This document shows positions 1 through 5,545 of a DNA stretch of 5,637 nt, in pieces (the stretch's first letter is position 1; each line of letters opens with the position of its first letter). Source of the stretch: CAZLBV01 sp964557845. GTDB lineage: Bacteria; Acidobacteriota; Aminicenantia; Aminicenantales; Aminicenantaceae. A program made the position numbers and the translations under genes. Where the stretch lies: positions 1-5,637 of the forward strand of contig CAZLBV010000190.1 in assembly GCA_964557845.1 (NCBI GenBank), written 5' to 3'. The notes below the pieces were generated by a model. It was given only the letters and a program-made list of their open reading frames with translations, ran no database searches and was not told where the DNA came from.

Positions 1-794
1 CTTCCAGTAAAATGAACTCCAGCCAGAGCGGGCTGTTCTAACACAGGATCGCCCACATACCTTCCCGGGCCGGGTATAAAATTAATGACCCCGTCAGGAA
101 CCCCGGCCTCTTTCCACATTTTCATCAAAAAATAAGCGGAGTATACCGCGGAAGATGCCGGTTTCCAGAGTACCGTATTACCCATCATGGCAGGAGAAGT
201 CGGCAAATTGCCTGCGATCGAAGTAAAATTGAAGGGAGTAACGGCAAAGACAAATCCTTCCAGCGACCGGTACTCCATATAATCCCAAACACCCCTGACA
301 GATCCCGGCTGTTCGGCATAGATCTGGCTCATATAATAAGGATTGAACCTGTAAAAATCGATCAATTCACAGGCAGAATCTATCTCCGCTTGGTGAGCGG
401 TTTTCGACTGCCCGAGCATGGTGGCGGCATTGAGAATATAACGATATTTACCTGCCAGCAGCTCTGCAGCCCTTAAAAAAATAGCGGCCCGGGAAACCCA
501 GTCCATCTCAGACCAATCTTTCCAGGCCTCCATGGCTGCCTTGGCCGCCAATTCCACTTCTTGGGCGCCTGCCTTATGATATCTGGCTAAAAGATGTTTA
601 TGATCATGGGGGCAAGGACAATCGGCAAAATTTCCGGTTTTAACTTCTTTACCACCAATAATAAGCGGGATCTCAATTTCTTCACCCAGCATTTTTTCCA
701 TATGCTCTGTTAACTCTTTCCTTTCAGGCGTCCCTGAAGCATAACTATAAATTGGTTCATTTGCGGGAAACGGAACCTTGATTATACCATTCAT
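1..794 (-). CDS. pruA: L-glutamate gamma-semialdehyde (1-pyrroline-5-carboxylate) dehydrogenase, type 1, N-terminal part
   Basis: This is the first 264 codons of an aldehyde dehydrogenase that runs off the left edge; the whole family is about 540 residues. The enzyme oxidises glutamate semialdehyde, the open form of pyrroline-5-carboxylate, to glutamate with NAD+, the last step of proline catabolism. The sequence recalls human ALDH4A1 and its bacterial type 1 relatives: an N-terminal PANEPIYSYASGTPER-like segment (residues 10-25), QAEIDSACELIDFYRFN (135-151), SLEGFVFAVTPFNFTSIAGN (177-196, with N189 as the expected oxyanion Asn), the nucleotide-binding VLWKP (208-212) and GVHFTG at the edge. 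The catalytic Cys and Glu lie outside the window. The ATG at 794 is preceded by AAGGAGAA with 8 nt spacing, and 71 bp separate it from the upstream membrane-protein gene. No proline dehydrogenase is visible. Naming is fairly certain at family level; the exact substrate is inferred from the ALDH4-type motifs. Confidence 0.9.
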   Translation of the reverse strand, partial: MNGIIKVPFPANEPIYSYASGTPERKELTEHMEKMLGEEIEIPLIIGGKEVKTGNFADCPCPHDHKHLLARYHKAGAQEVELAAKAAMEAWKDWSEMDWVSRAAIFLRAAELLAGKYRYILNAATMLGQSKTAHQAEIDSACELIDFYRFNPYYMSQIYAEQPGSVRGVWDYMEYRSLEGFVFAVTPFNFTSIAGNLPTSPAMMGNTVLWKPASSAVYSAYFLMKMWKEAGVPDGVINFIPGPGRYVGDPVLEQPALAGVHFTG

Positions 795-800
795 TTAAAA

Positions 801-808
801 TTCTCCTT
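801..808 (-). promoter_or_regulatory. Ribosome binding site of pruA
   Basis: The minus strand reads AAGGAGAA, with GGAG ending 8 nt before the ATG at 794. It fixes this ATG as the start rather than any later Met. It is one of the two strong Shine-Dalgarno sites in the window, the other being that of the HD gene. Confidence 0.75.
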
Positions 809-828
809 TTTTACAAAATTAAACGTAT

Positions 829-847
829 ATATTATTTAATATAATAT
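829..847. repeat. AT-only inverted repeat upstream of pruA
   Basis: ATATTAT (829-835) and ATAATAT (841-847) form a perfect 7-bp inverted repeat around TTAAT, in the 71-bp gap between the membrane-protein stop and pruA. It contains only A and T, so it would make a weak RNA hairpin and is a poor terminator. It could be an operator or an AT-rich promoter -10 region for pruA (minus-strand TATATT or TATTAT), but no good -35 was found, so its role is open. Confidence 0.4.
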
Positions 848-865
848 CTGCTTTTAATCCGATAA

Positions 866-1507
866 TCAACTCGCAAATCTTCCAATGATCCAGATCACTA
901 TTGACCCGGCTGAACTTAACGCTAAAGCCCAAGCCGGCTGCTTGAGCGAAACCTTTTTCAAAGAAACTCCGATCTTAAAACCTAAAGGAGACAAAAAGAA
1001 AGAAACAAAAGCCAACAAGCTTCCTTCAATAAAAATATGGTCTATCATCTTTTGATTTCCATTGGAGATCCAGTATTTATAACGAAACACATAAGTCATG
1101 AGGATACCAAAGACCGCATTATTGGAAAAGGCAGCAGCTGATCCGTTTAAAGCCTGCTGGAAATAACTATCTGTTTTTTCCCTTAAAAGTAGAGATGAAA
1201 TCAGATCAAAAATGAAACCCAGTATAAAGATAGCAGCCAAATGGCAGTAAAAAGGGGCTACATGGACTAATTTGAAGAGCAGCGCGATAATCCCGACTAT
1301 AGTAGATGAACCTGGCTTATTGATCAATCCTCTCGATACAGCAAGGATAAAAACCGCTATCGCAGTAAGTATCAAAGATGTAGACTTCATCTCGCGAGTG
1401 GATAAAAATTCCCCGGTTATTAATTCATTGATCCCCCACAACGAACCAAAAAAAAGAATCCAGGGTAAATCCTTTATTGTAATCAGGTTTTTAGAGCCCC
1501 AAGTCAT
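866..1507 (-). CDS. Unrecognised polytopic inner-membrane protein, 213 aa
   Basis: I do not recognise a named family. The 213-residue product is strongly hydrophobic, with about six or seven likely membrane segments: roughly residues 13-31, 42-61, 66-82, 86-108, 120-141, 155-175 and 192-209. Charged residues sit in the short connecting loops. Length and topology resemble the substrate-binding S components of ECF vitamin transporters, but no signature residue was identified and no ECF ATPase or T component is present, so this is only a comparison of shape. The ATG at 1507 lies inside the end of the HD-hydrolase gene (17-nt overlap), with a weak AGGG 8 nt upstream; this favours translational coupling. 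The pair may act together, for example on an imported nucleotide or cofactor, but that is inference. Real coding status is supported by length, hydrophobic pattern and the tight overlap. Confidence 0.8.
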   Translation of the reverse strand: MTWGSKNLITIKDLPWILFFGSLWGINELITGEFLSTREMKSTSLILTAIAVFILAVSRGLINKPGSSTIVGIIALLFKLVHVAPFYCHLAAIFILGFIFDLISSLLLREKTDSYFQQALNGSAAAFSNNAVFGILMTYVFRYKYWISNGNQKMIDHIFIEGSLLAFVSFFLSPLGFKIGVSLKKVSLKQPAWALALSSAGSIVIWIIGRFAS

Positions 1508-2036
1508 CAGAGATTCCCTGCATAGCTTTAAGACATACTGCTATAAATTCATCCAGATCCATCCCTATACTAGTGATCTGCTCGATATCTTCTCTGCGTG
1601 CTCCCCTGGCAAAACTCTTCTCTTTATAGCGCCGTTTGATAAAATCAACGTCCACATTCTTGAGCTTCCTGCTGGGGTGCATGAGTGCAGCCGCAACTAT
1701 AAGACCAGTAAGGGGGTCGATGGAATAAATAGTCCGATCCATTATGCTTTCACACGGAACTGAACCGGCATGGGCCTGAATGGCATGGATAATGTCAGAC
1801 TCGATTCCCTTATCTTTAAGAATCACCGCAGCTTCTAGGGTATGTTTTTCTGGATCTTTTTCGGTGATCTCATAATCCAGATCATGCAAAATACCGGCAA
1901 GTCCCCATCTATTCATATCTTCACCTAATTTTTCCGCCATCGCGCGCATACAAGCCTCAACCGACAAAGAATGTTTTACCAGATTTTTATTTTTAAGATA
2001 TTGTTTAACAAGGGTTAAAGCTTCTTCTCTTTCCAT
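1491..2036 (-). CDS. HD-domain metal-dependent phosphohydrolase, 181 aa
   Basis: A cytosolic single-domain HD-superfamily hydrolase of about the usual size for stand-alone members. Metal-binding residues are visible in order: H22 (VKHSLSVEACM), the H51-D52 doublet in GILHDLDYE, H65 (EKHTLEAA), H84 and H89 (IIHAIQAHAG) and D107 (YSIDPLTGLIVAAAL). The HDLDYE and SIDPLTGL segments are typical of the subgroup often annotated 'HDIG domain protein' or 'hydrolase'. Members usually cleave phosphomonoesters or phosphodiesters of nucleotides, but the substrate here cannot be read from sequence. The start is supported by GGAGAG 6 nt before the ATG. It follows the PQQ-repeat lipoprotein gene by 39 bp and overlaps the membrane-protein gene by 17 nt, so all three are probably cotranscribed. 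No sensor, synthetase or GGDEF-type partner domain is fused. Confidence 0.9.
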   Translation of the reverse strand: MEREEALTLVKQYLKNKNLVKHSLSVEACMRAMAEKLGEDMNRWGLAGILHDLDYEITEKDPEKHTLEAAVILKDKGIESDIIHAIQAHAGSVPCESIMDRTIYSIDPLTGLIVAAALMHPSRKLKNVDVDFIKRRYKEKSFARGARREDIEQITSIGMDLDEFIAVCLKAMQGISDDLGL

Positions 2037-2042
2037 ATTGAT

Positions 2043-2048
2043 CTCTCC
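2043..2048 (-). promoter_or_regulatory. Ribosome binding site of the HD hydrolase gene
   Basis: GGAGAG on the minus strand, 6 nt before the ATG at 2036. Immediately upstream is a perfect A7/T7 palindrome (2049-2062). The strong site contrasts with the SD-less lipoprotein gene ahead of it in the same presumed transcript. Confidence 0.75.
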
Positions 2049-2075
2049 TTTTTTTAAAAAAACCGGACGCTTATT

Positions 2076-3818
2076 TCATCCTACCTTTTCTATACTATTC
2101 TCTGCTGGTTTTTCCTCCTCCGGTTTTTTCTGGATAGAATAATAGATCACTGCTGTTTCTTTATCATCCTCATCTTCAACCAGAACATCTATGACATAGA
2201 CACCTGTTTTTTCCGGTATCCATATCCAGGTATTCTCGACCGATTTATCTTGAACGACTTTTCCTTCCGCCTCATTTCTAATATACATGGGCAGCCAGTA
2301 ATACTCAAATTGAATGACAGGGATCAAGCTGAATTCATAAGTAGGATTCTGGAAACCCACAGCACTGACTATGAATTTAATCTCCTCACCTGTAAACTGA
2401 GGACTCGGTTTTTCCGGTTTCAAAGTAATTTTAATTTCTTCTTTCTCAATTTTGTAGAACAGCTCAGCAGAAGCTTTTTCTTTCTCATCGGTCACGGTGA
2501 CACCAATAATATAATATCCTATATCTTCCGGAAACCAGGACCAGATATTTTCTTCCGATTTTTCCTTGACAACATTCGATTCCTCTGCCCGCAGATAAAT
2601 AAATCCGTAATGCATTAATCCGATTTTATATACCCGGGTAAGTGTAAATTCATATTCAGGAAGATAAAATCCTGTAGGTGTGGCTGTCATGATTATTTCC
2701 TGGTTTACTTTAGACGGAGAAATTAAAGAAGGCGTCAGCGTCACCTTTACTTCTTTTTTCAAAAATATTAATTTCCCTTTATCCTCCCTATCATCATAAG
2801 TATTGATCATCAGAAAGGGAGAATGCCATACCGGATTGGATCTGACCTCTTGGCCTGCTTCATGACTACCGATGATCTTTCCTGTATTAGTATCGAAACA
2901 CCTGATCACCTTAGACATTGAAGTTACTACCAACCTGTCCTTAACGATCTCCATCATGTAAGCAGATCGCGAGGGCACAATATTCCACCAGAGGATGTCT
3001 CCTTTTTGCCTATTTAAACAATACAGCACGCTATCCCAGGCAACAAAGTACAGCTTGTTCTCATCATGTAAAATCGGAGACTTGACCTGAGCTCCACATT
3101 TTATCTTCCATTTTCGTTTTCTTTTATTGATATCAATACAATGGAAATATTCATCCTGAGTGCTGAAATAGAGCAAATTCTCATCAAGGAGTAAATACGA
3201 TCTGATCTTGTCTTCACATTCAAAAGCAAATCTTAACTTTCCATTATGATCTAATCCATAGATCTTCTGATCATCACAGCCGAAAAGAACCAATCCCGGC
3301 CCTACGGCAGGATGGGAATAGATTCCCTGATCGGCTTTAAACCTCCACTTTCTTTCACCAGAAGACCTGTCATAAGCAAAAAAAGCACCGGCAGCCGTAC
3401 CCAGATAAATATGATCCTCAAACTCGACAATTTCAGAGGTAACTTTTCCGCCTATCTGGGTTTTCCAGAGAAGATCTCCTTCCTGAGAAACACAAAATAA
3501 CTGATTACTACTGTCAACGATATAGAAACTTTCCTGTCCTGGAAATATCCTGCTTTTTAAATTCTGTTTTGTTTTAAACTCCCATAATACCTTTCGATCC
3601 GTCACGTCCACACAGCACACTTTACCCTTCTTGGTCGAGAAATAGAGCTGATCCCCTTTCAAATAAGCGAAATCAATAATCTCACCCTGATAGCTAAGCT
3701 CTTCATCAGCAATCAATGGAAAAATCAATCCTTCCGGATAAGGCTTGACTCCCCTCTTGAAGAGGGAACAGCAGTTTAAAACCAACAGACAAAATATAAC
3801 AAAGACAATTTTTCTCAT
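2076..3818 (-). CDS. Probable lipoprotein: PQQ-like beta-propeller plus two tyrosine-rich Ig-like domains, 580 aa
   Basis: An exported, probably lipid-anchored protein of unknown role. Residues 1-15 form a short basic and hydrophobic signal followed by C16-C17; the lipobox (VLNC) is loose because Asn at -1 is unusual. Residues about 45-355 hold at least seven PQQ-like repeats of the form 'LYFxTxxGxxxCxDxxxGxxxW', e.g. 57-80, 97-119, 137-159, 177-197, 216-237, 256-277 and 296-316, probably closing as an eight-bladed propeller. Nothing shows that it binds PQQ; the fold is the same as in BamB-like and other non-enzymatic propellers. Two tandem domains follow (about 355-458 and 459-565), each ending in WxWxPExxGxYxIxVxVxD/E, similar to triple-tyrosine or PKD-like modules. 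A Glu/Lys/Pro tail ends the protein. The ATG at 3818 has no Shine-Dalgarno, but no other Met fits the signal peptide. It is first in a likely operon with the HD and membrane-protein genes. Binding or scaffolding at the cell surface is inference. Confidence 0.88.
   Translation of the reverse strand: MRKIVFVIFCLLVLNCCSLFKRGVKPYPEGLIFPLIADEELSYQGEIIDFAYLKGDQLYFSTKKGKVCCVDVTDRKVLWEFKTKQNLKSRIFPGQESFYIVDSSNQLFCVSQEGDLLWKTQIGGKVTSEIVEFEDHIYLGTAAGAFFAYDRSSGERKWRFKADQGIYSHPAVGPGLVLFGCDDQKIYGLDHNGKLRFAFECEDKIRSYLLLDENLLYFSTQDEYFHCIDINKRKRKWKIKCGAQVKSPILHDENKLYFVAWDSVLYCLNRQKGDILWWNIVPSRSAYMMEIVKDRLVVTSMSKVIRCFDTNTGKIIGSHEAGQEVRSNPVWHSPFLMINTYDDREDKGKLIFLKKEVKVTLTPSLISPSKVNQEIIMTATPTGFYLPEYEFTLTRVYKIGLMHYGFIYLRAEESNVVKEKSEENIWSWFPEDIGYYIIGVTVTDEKEKASAELFYKIEKEEIKITLKPEKPSPQFTGEEIKFIVSAVGFQNPTYEFSLIPVIQFEYYWLPMYIRNEAEGKVVQDKSVENTWIWIPEKTGVYVIDVLVEDEDDKETAVIYYSIQKKPEEEKPAENSIEKVG
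2124..2756 (-). repeat. Tandem duplicated Ig-like domain within the lipoprotein gene
   Basis: Codons about 355-458 (nt 2445-2756) and 459-565 (nt 2124-2444) encode two copies of one domain. Shared features in order: a K(I/V)xxTLxP-like opening, GFxxPxYEF or GFQNPTYEF, an aromatic stretch followed by YLRAE or YIRNE, VV(K/Q)(E/D)KSxEN, WxWxPExxGxY and a closing (F/Y)YxI. The copies have diverged at the DNA level, so this is an old domain duplication rather than a recent repeat. Confidence 0.75.
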
Positions 3819-3834
3819 CTTTTTAAAGAGAGGT

Positions 3835-3843
3835 ATGATAGCA
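3835..3843 (-). promoter_or_regulatory. Extended -10 promoter of the lipoprotein operon
   Basis: The minus strand reads TGCTATCAT: TATCAT at 3840-3835 with the TGn extension at 3843-3841. The -35 region at 17-bp spacing (TGTAAA) is poor, as is usual for extended -10 promoters. A start about 7 nt downstream (near 3828) leaves only about 10 nt (CTTTAAAAAG) before the ATG at 3818, with no room for a Shine-Dalgarno site. Confidence 0.5.
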
Positions 3844-3925
3844 TTTTTTACCTAAAGTTTACATAGGAAAACTCCTGGTAAATTTCAATGCTCTCCCATC
3901 CCGAGTAGTATTAAATGGATAATCA

Positions 3926-3934
3926 TGTTAGAAT
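3926..3934 (+). promoter_or_regulatory. Extended -10 promoter candidate for the small plus-strand ORF
   Basis: TGTTAGAAT on the plus strand: TAGAAT (one mismatch to TATAAT) with the TGn extension. No good -35 is visible at 16-18 bp. The predicted start near 3940 gives a leader of about 27 nt to the ATG at 3968, including GGAGA at 3950-3954 (13 nt from the ATG) and a nearer AGG at 3961-3963. It is divergent from the lipoprotein promoter. Confidence 0.4.
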
Positions 3935-3967
3935 ACCGGATCGAACATCGGAGACAATTCAGGCAAT

Positions 3968-4138
3968 ATGGTTAACTATATTCTACTCTACAAGATCCGG
4001 AAAAAAATAAAGGCGATCATTAAAGAAAAAATTGCAGATGATGAACTGGCAACCACTGAGAAATCTTGTGTAAGCTGTCTTGTCGATGAAATAAGCTGGG
4101 AAGTATATTATCTCCTCAAAGAAGAAAAAATAAAATAG
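3968..4138 (+). CDS. Small hypothetical protein with CxxC motif, 56 aa
   Basis: A 56-codon frame, ATG to TAG, in the 356-bp gap between the lipoprotein start and the rarA stop, and the only gene candidate on the plus strand. The product is not recognised. It opens MVNYILLYKIRKK, followed by a basic, Ile- and Lys-rich amphipathic stretch (9-22), an acidic DDE turn (24-26), C34-V-S-C37, and a second helix-like segment (DEISWEVYYLLKEEKIK, 40-56). One CxxC pair is too little for a zinc ribbon alone, but could allow a metal-bridged dimer or redox activity. Support for a real gene: an extended -10 promoter upstream, a partial ribosome site, and a hairpin with a T-run right after the stop. Against it: short length, an indifferent Shine-Dalgarno spacing and no known homolog. 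It is convergent with rarA and divergent from the lipoprotein operon. Confidence 0.5.
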   Translation: MVNYILLYKIRKKIKAIIKEKIADDELATTEKSCVSCLVDEISWEVYYLLKEEKIK

Positions 4139-4143
4139 CCACC

Positions 4144-4165
4144 CCCTTGATCAAAGGGACTTTTT
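4144..4165. terminator. Hairpin between convergent small ORF and rarA
   Basis: CCCTT (4144-4148), loop GATCA, AAGGG (4154-4158), then AC and TTTTT (4161-4165) on the plus strand, starting 5 nt after the small ORF stop. On the minus strand the same hairpin lies 16 nt past the rarA stop and is followed, after a gap, by the T-rich stretch ATTTTATTTTTT. The 5-bp stem is short, so a bidirectional intrinsic terminator is plausible but weak. Confidence 0.45.
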
Positions 4166-4174
4166 CCTCTTTCT

Positions 4175-5518
4175 TTAAGTCTTTTTCCGGTTTTTGCTCT
4201 GGCTCTCGCTGTTTTCCCTCCTAATTTTATCTTTGATCGACTGCCACCAATCCATTCTCTTTTGTATTTCCTTCTCAAATCCAAGGTTTCCGGGGAAATA
4301 ATATCTTTTGCCTTGTAATTTATCAGGCAAAGTCCCCATGACAGTAGTAAGCGATTCATGGTCATGGGCATACTGATATCCCTGGCCATATCCCGCTTCC
4401 TGCATTAGGCGAGTGGGTGCATTTCTTAATTGAAGAGGAACAGGCTCTTGAGGACTGTCCTTTACCTCCTTCATCACACGATTAAATGCAGAGTAAACCC
4501 GATTGCTCTTGGGAGCAGAGGCTAAATAAATCACGGTTTCTGCCAAGGCAAGATCCCCCTCAGGAGATCCAATAAACTCATAGGTCTCTTTCGCATGTAA
4601 AGCAACCGCCATGGCTTGAGGATCTGCCAGTCCGATGTCTTCTACGGCAAATCTAACCAATCTCCTTAAAATATAAAGAGGGTCCTCTCCTCCAAACAGC
4701 ATCCTTGCCAGCCAGTACAGGGAAGCATCAACATCGCTATTACGCATACTTTTATGTAAAGCAGAGATAAGATTAAAATGCTCTTCTCCTGATTTATCAT
4801 AGATCAGGACCCTTCGCTGGAGAGCTTCTTTGACTAACTCCGCAGTGATAATCCCCTTATCTGCCAGATTAGCAGATATCTCCAAAGAATTTAAAGCCCT
4901 CCGGGCATCTCCATTACTATAATCAACGATCATTTGCAAAGCTTCCTCATCGATTTTAAGAGAGGGTTTTTTTACGCCTTTTTTTTCATCAAGGAGAGCT
5001 TCCCTTATTATCCTTTTTAAGGTCTCATCCGATAATGGATTCAAAACCAGAACTTTGGTTCTGGAAAGCAGTGGGGCGATGCCTTCAAAAGAAGGATTTT
5101 CTGTGGTCGCTCCGAATAAAATGACATCTCCCCGCTCGGTATAAGGAAGAAAAGCACCCTGCTGAGCTTTATTGAAGCGGTGTATCTCATCGATGAAGAT
5201 AACGGTGGGATTACCATACATTGCCTTATGACTTTCAGCCTCTTTCATGAATTCTTTTATTTCTTTGATCCCGGATAAAACCGCGCTAAAAAATTTACAG
5301 GGCAGCTTAAAGTGATCTGCCAGAATAAATCCCAGAGTGGTTTTCCCTGATCCAGGAGGGCCCCAGAATATTAGAGAGATCAACTGTCCGGACTCTATCA
5401 GCTGGGTGAGTATTTTCCCTTTTCCGATCAGATGGTCCTGCCCGTAAAATTTATCCAAAGAAGTCGGACGCATCCTTTCAGCTAAGGGAACATATCTCTT
5501 TTCTTTATCCTTCTGCAT
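4175..5518 (-). CDS. rarA: Replication-associated recombination protein A, AAA+ ATPase (MgsA/WRNIP1 family)
   Basis: RarA is a cytosolic clamp-loader-like AAA+ ATPase that acts at stalled replication forks with SSB and the replisome. The 447-residue length is normal for the family. Visible in order: PLAERMRPTSLDKFYGQDHL (11-30), Walker A GPPGSGKTT (53-61, K59), Walker B VIFIDEIHRF (106-115, D110 and E111), sensor 1 GATTENPSF (136-144), the arginine finger in LLSR (R153), sensor 2 GDARRAL (203-209), and the C-terminal tetramerisation and SSB-interacting region with FGGEDPLYILRRL (275-287), ASAPKSNRVY (333-342) and YYFPGNLGFEKEI (406-418). A Lys/Arg/Ser-rich tail (429-447) follows. One small oddity is EGIAP before LLSR where relatives such as E. 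coli have a residue pattern like ELNSA. The ATG at 5518 has an A-rich leader and no Shine-Dalgarno, but it leaves the usual short N-terminus ahead of PLAERMRP. It has its own promoter and appears monocistronic. Confidence 0.97.
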   Translation of the reverse strand: MQKDKEKRYVPLAERMRPTSLDKFYGQDHLIGKGKILTQLIESGQLISLIFWGPPGSGKTTLGFILADHFKLPCKFFSAVLSGIKEIKEFMKEAESHKAMYGNPTVIFIDEIHRFNKAQQGAFLPYTERGDVILFGATTENPSFEGIAPLLSRTKVLVLNPLSDETLKRIIREALLDEKKGVKKPSLKIDEEALQMIVDYSNGDARRALNSLEISANLADKGIITAELVKEALQRRVLIYDKSGEEHFNLISALHKSMRNSDVDASLYWLARMLFGGEDPLYILRRLVRFAVEDIGLADPQAMAVALHAKETYEFIGSPEGDLALAETVIYLASAPKSNRVYSAFNRVMKEVKDSPQEPVPLQLRNAPTRLMQEAGYGQGYQYAHDHESLTTVMGTLPDKLQGKRYYFPGNLGFEKEIQKRMDWWQSIKDKIRRENSESQSKNRKKT

Positions 5519-5536
5519 TATTTTTTTTTCAACCAG

Positions 5537-5545
5537 ATTATACCA
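5537..5545 (-). promoter_or_regulatory. Extended -10 promoter of rarA
   Basis: The minus strand reads TGGTATAAT: a perfect TATAAT at 5542-5537 with the TGn extension at 5545-5543. A TTGGTA further upstream matches a -35 at 4 of 6 bases but with a long 19-bp spacer. The predicted start is the G at 5530, giving a 12-nt leader made of G, nine A, T and A directly before the ATG at 5518. This is the best promoter in the window. Confidence 0.65.

Noticed and set aside
840..845. Perfect TATAAT on the plus strand in the pruA upstream gap
   Set aside because: It would direct transcription antisense to the membrane-protein gene. It is part of the AT-only palindrome, has no TG extension or -35, and is expected by chance in this composition.
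1272..1763. 163-codon open frame on the plus strand
   Set aside because: It lies antisense across the overlap of the membrane-protein and HD genes, both of which are well supported. Its product has no recognisable motif or plausible ribosome site.
2250..2618. 122-codon open frame on the plus strand
   Set aside because: It is antisense to the Ig-like domain region of the lipoprotein gene. The Phe-rich product looks like the mirror of Lys/Glu-rich codons on the other strand.
3312..3500. 62-codon open frame on the plus strand
   Set aside because: It is antisense to the propeller region, short, and without a ribosome site or motif.
3851..3882. Short inverted repeats (CCTA/TAGG, AGGA/TCCT, TTTACC/GGTAAA) upstream of the lipoprotein promoter
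   Set aside because: Arms are only 4-6 bp and mutually overlapping. Neither an operator nor a structured RNA can be supported from this.
3819..3967. Possible riboswitch or tRNA in the divergent intergenic region
   Set aside because: No cloverleaf, conserved riboswitch core or extended stem was found. The 149 bp are accounted for by two divergent promoters and a short leader.
4108..4389. 93-codon frame on the minus strand overlapping the rarA 3' end
   Set aside because: It reads in another frame of the conserved RarA C-terminus and of the convergent small ORF. The highly basic product is a typical shadow.
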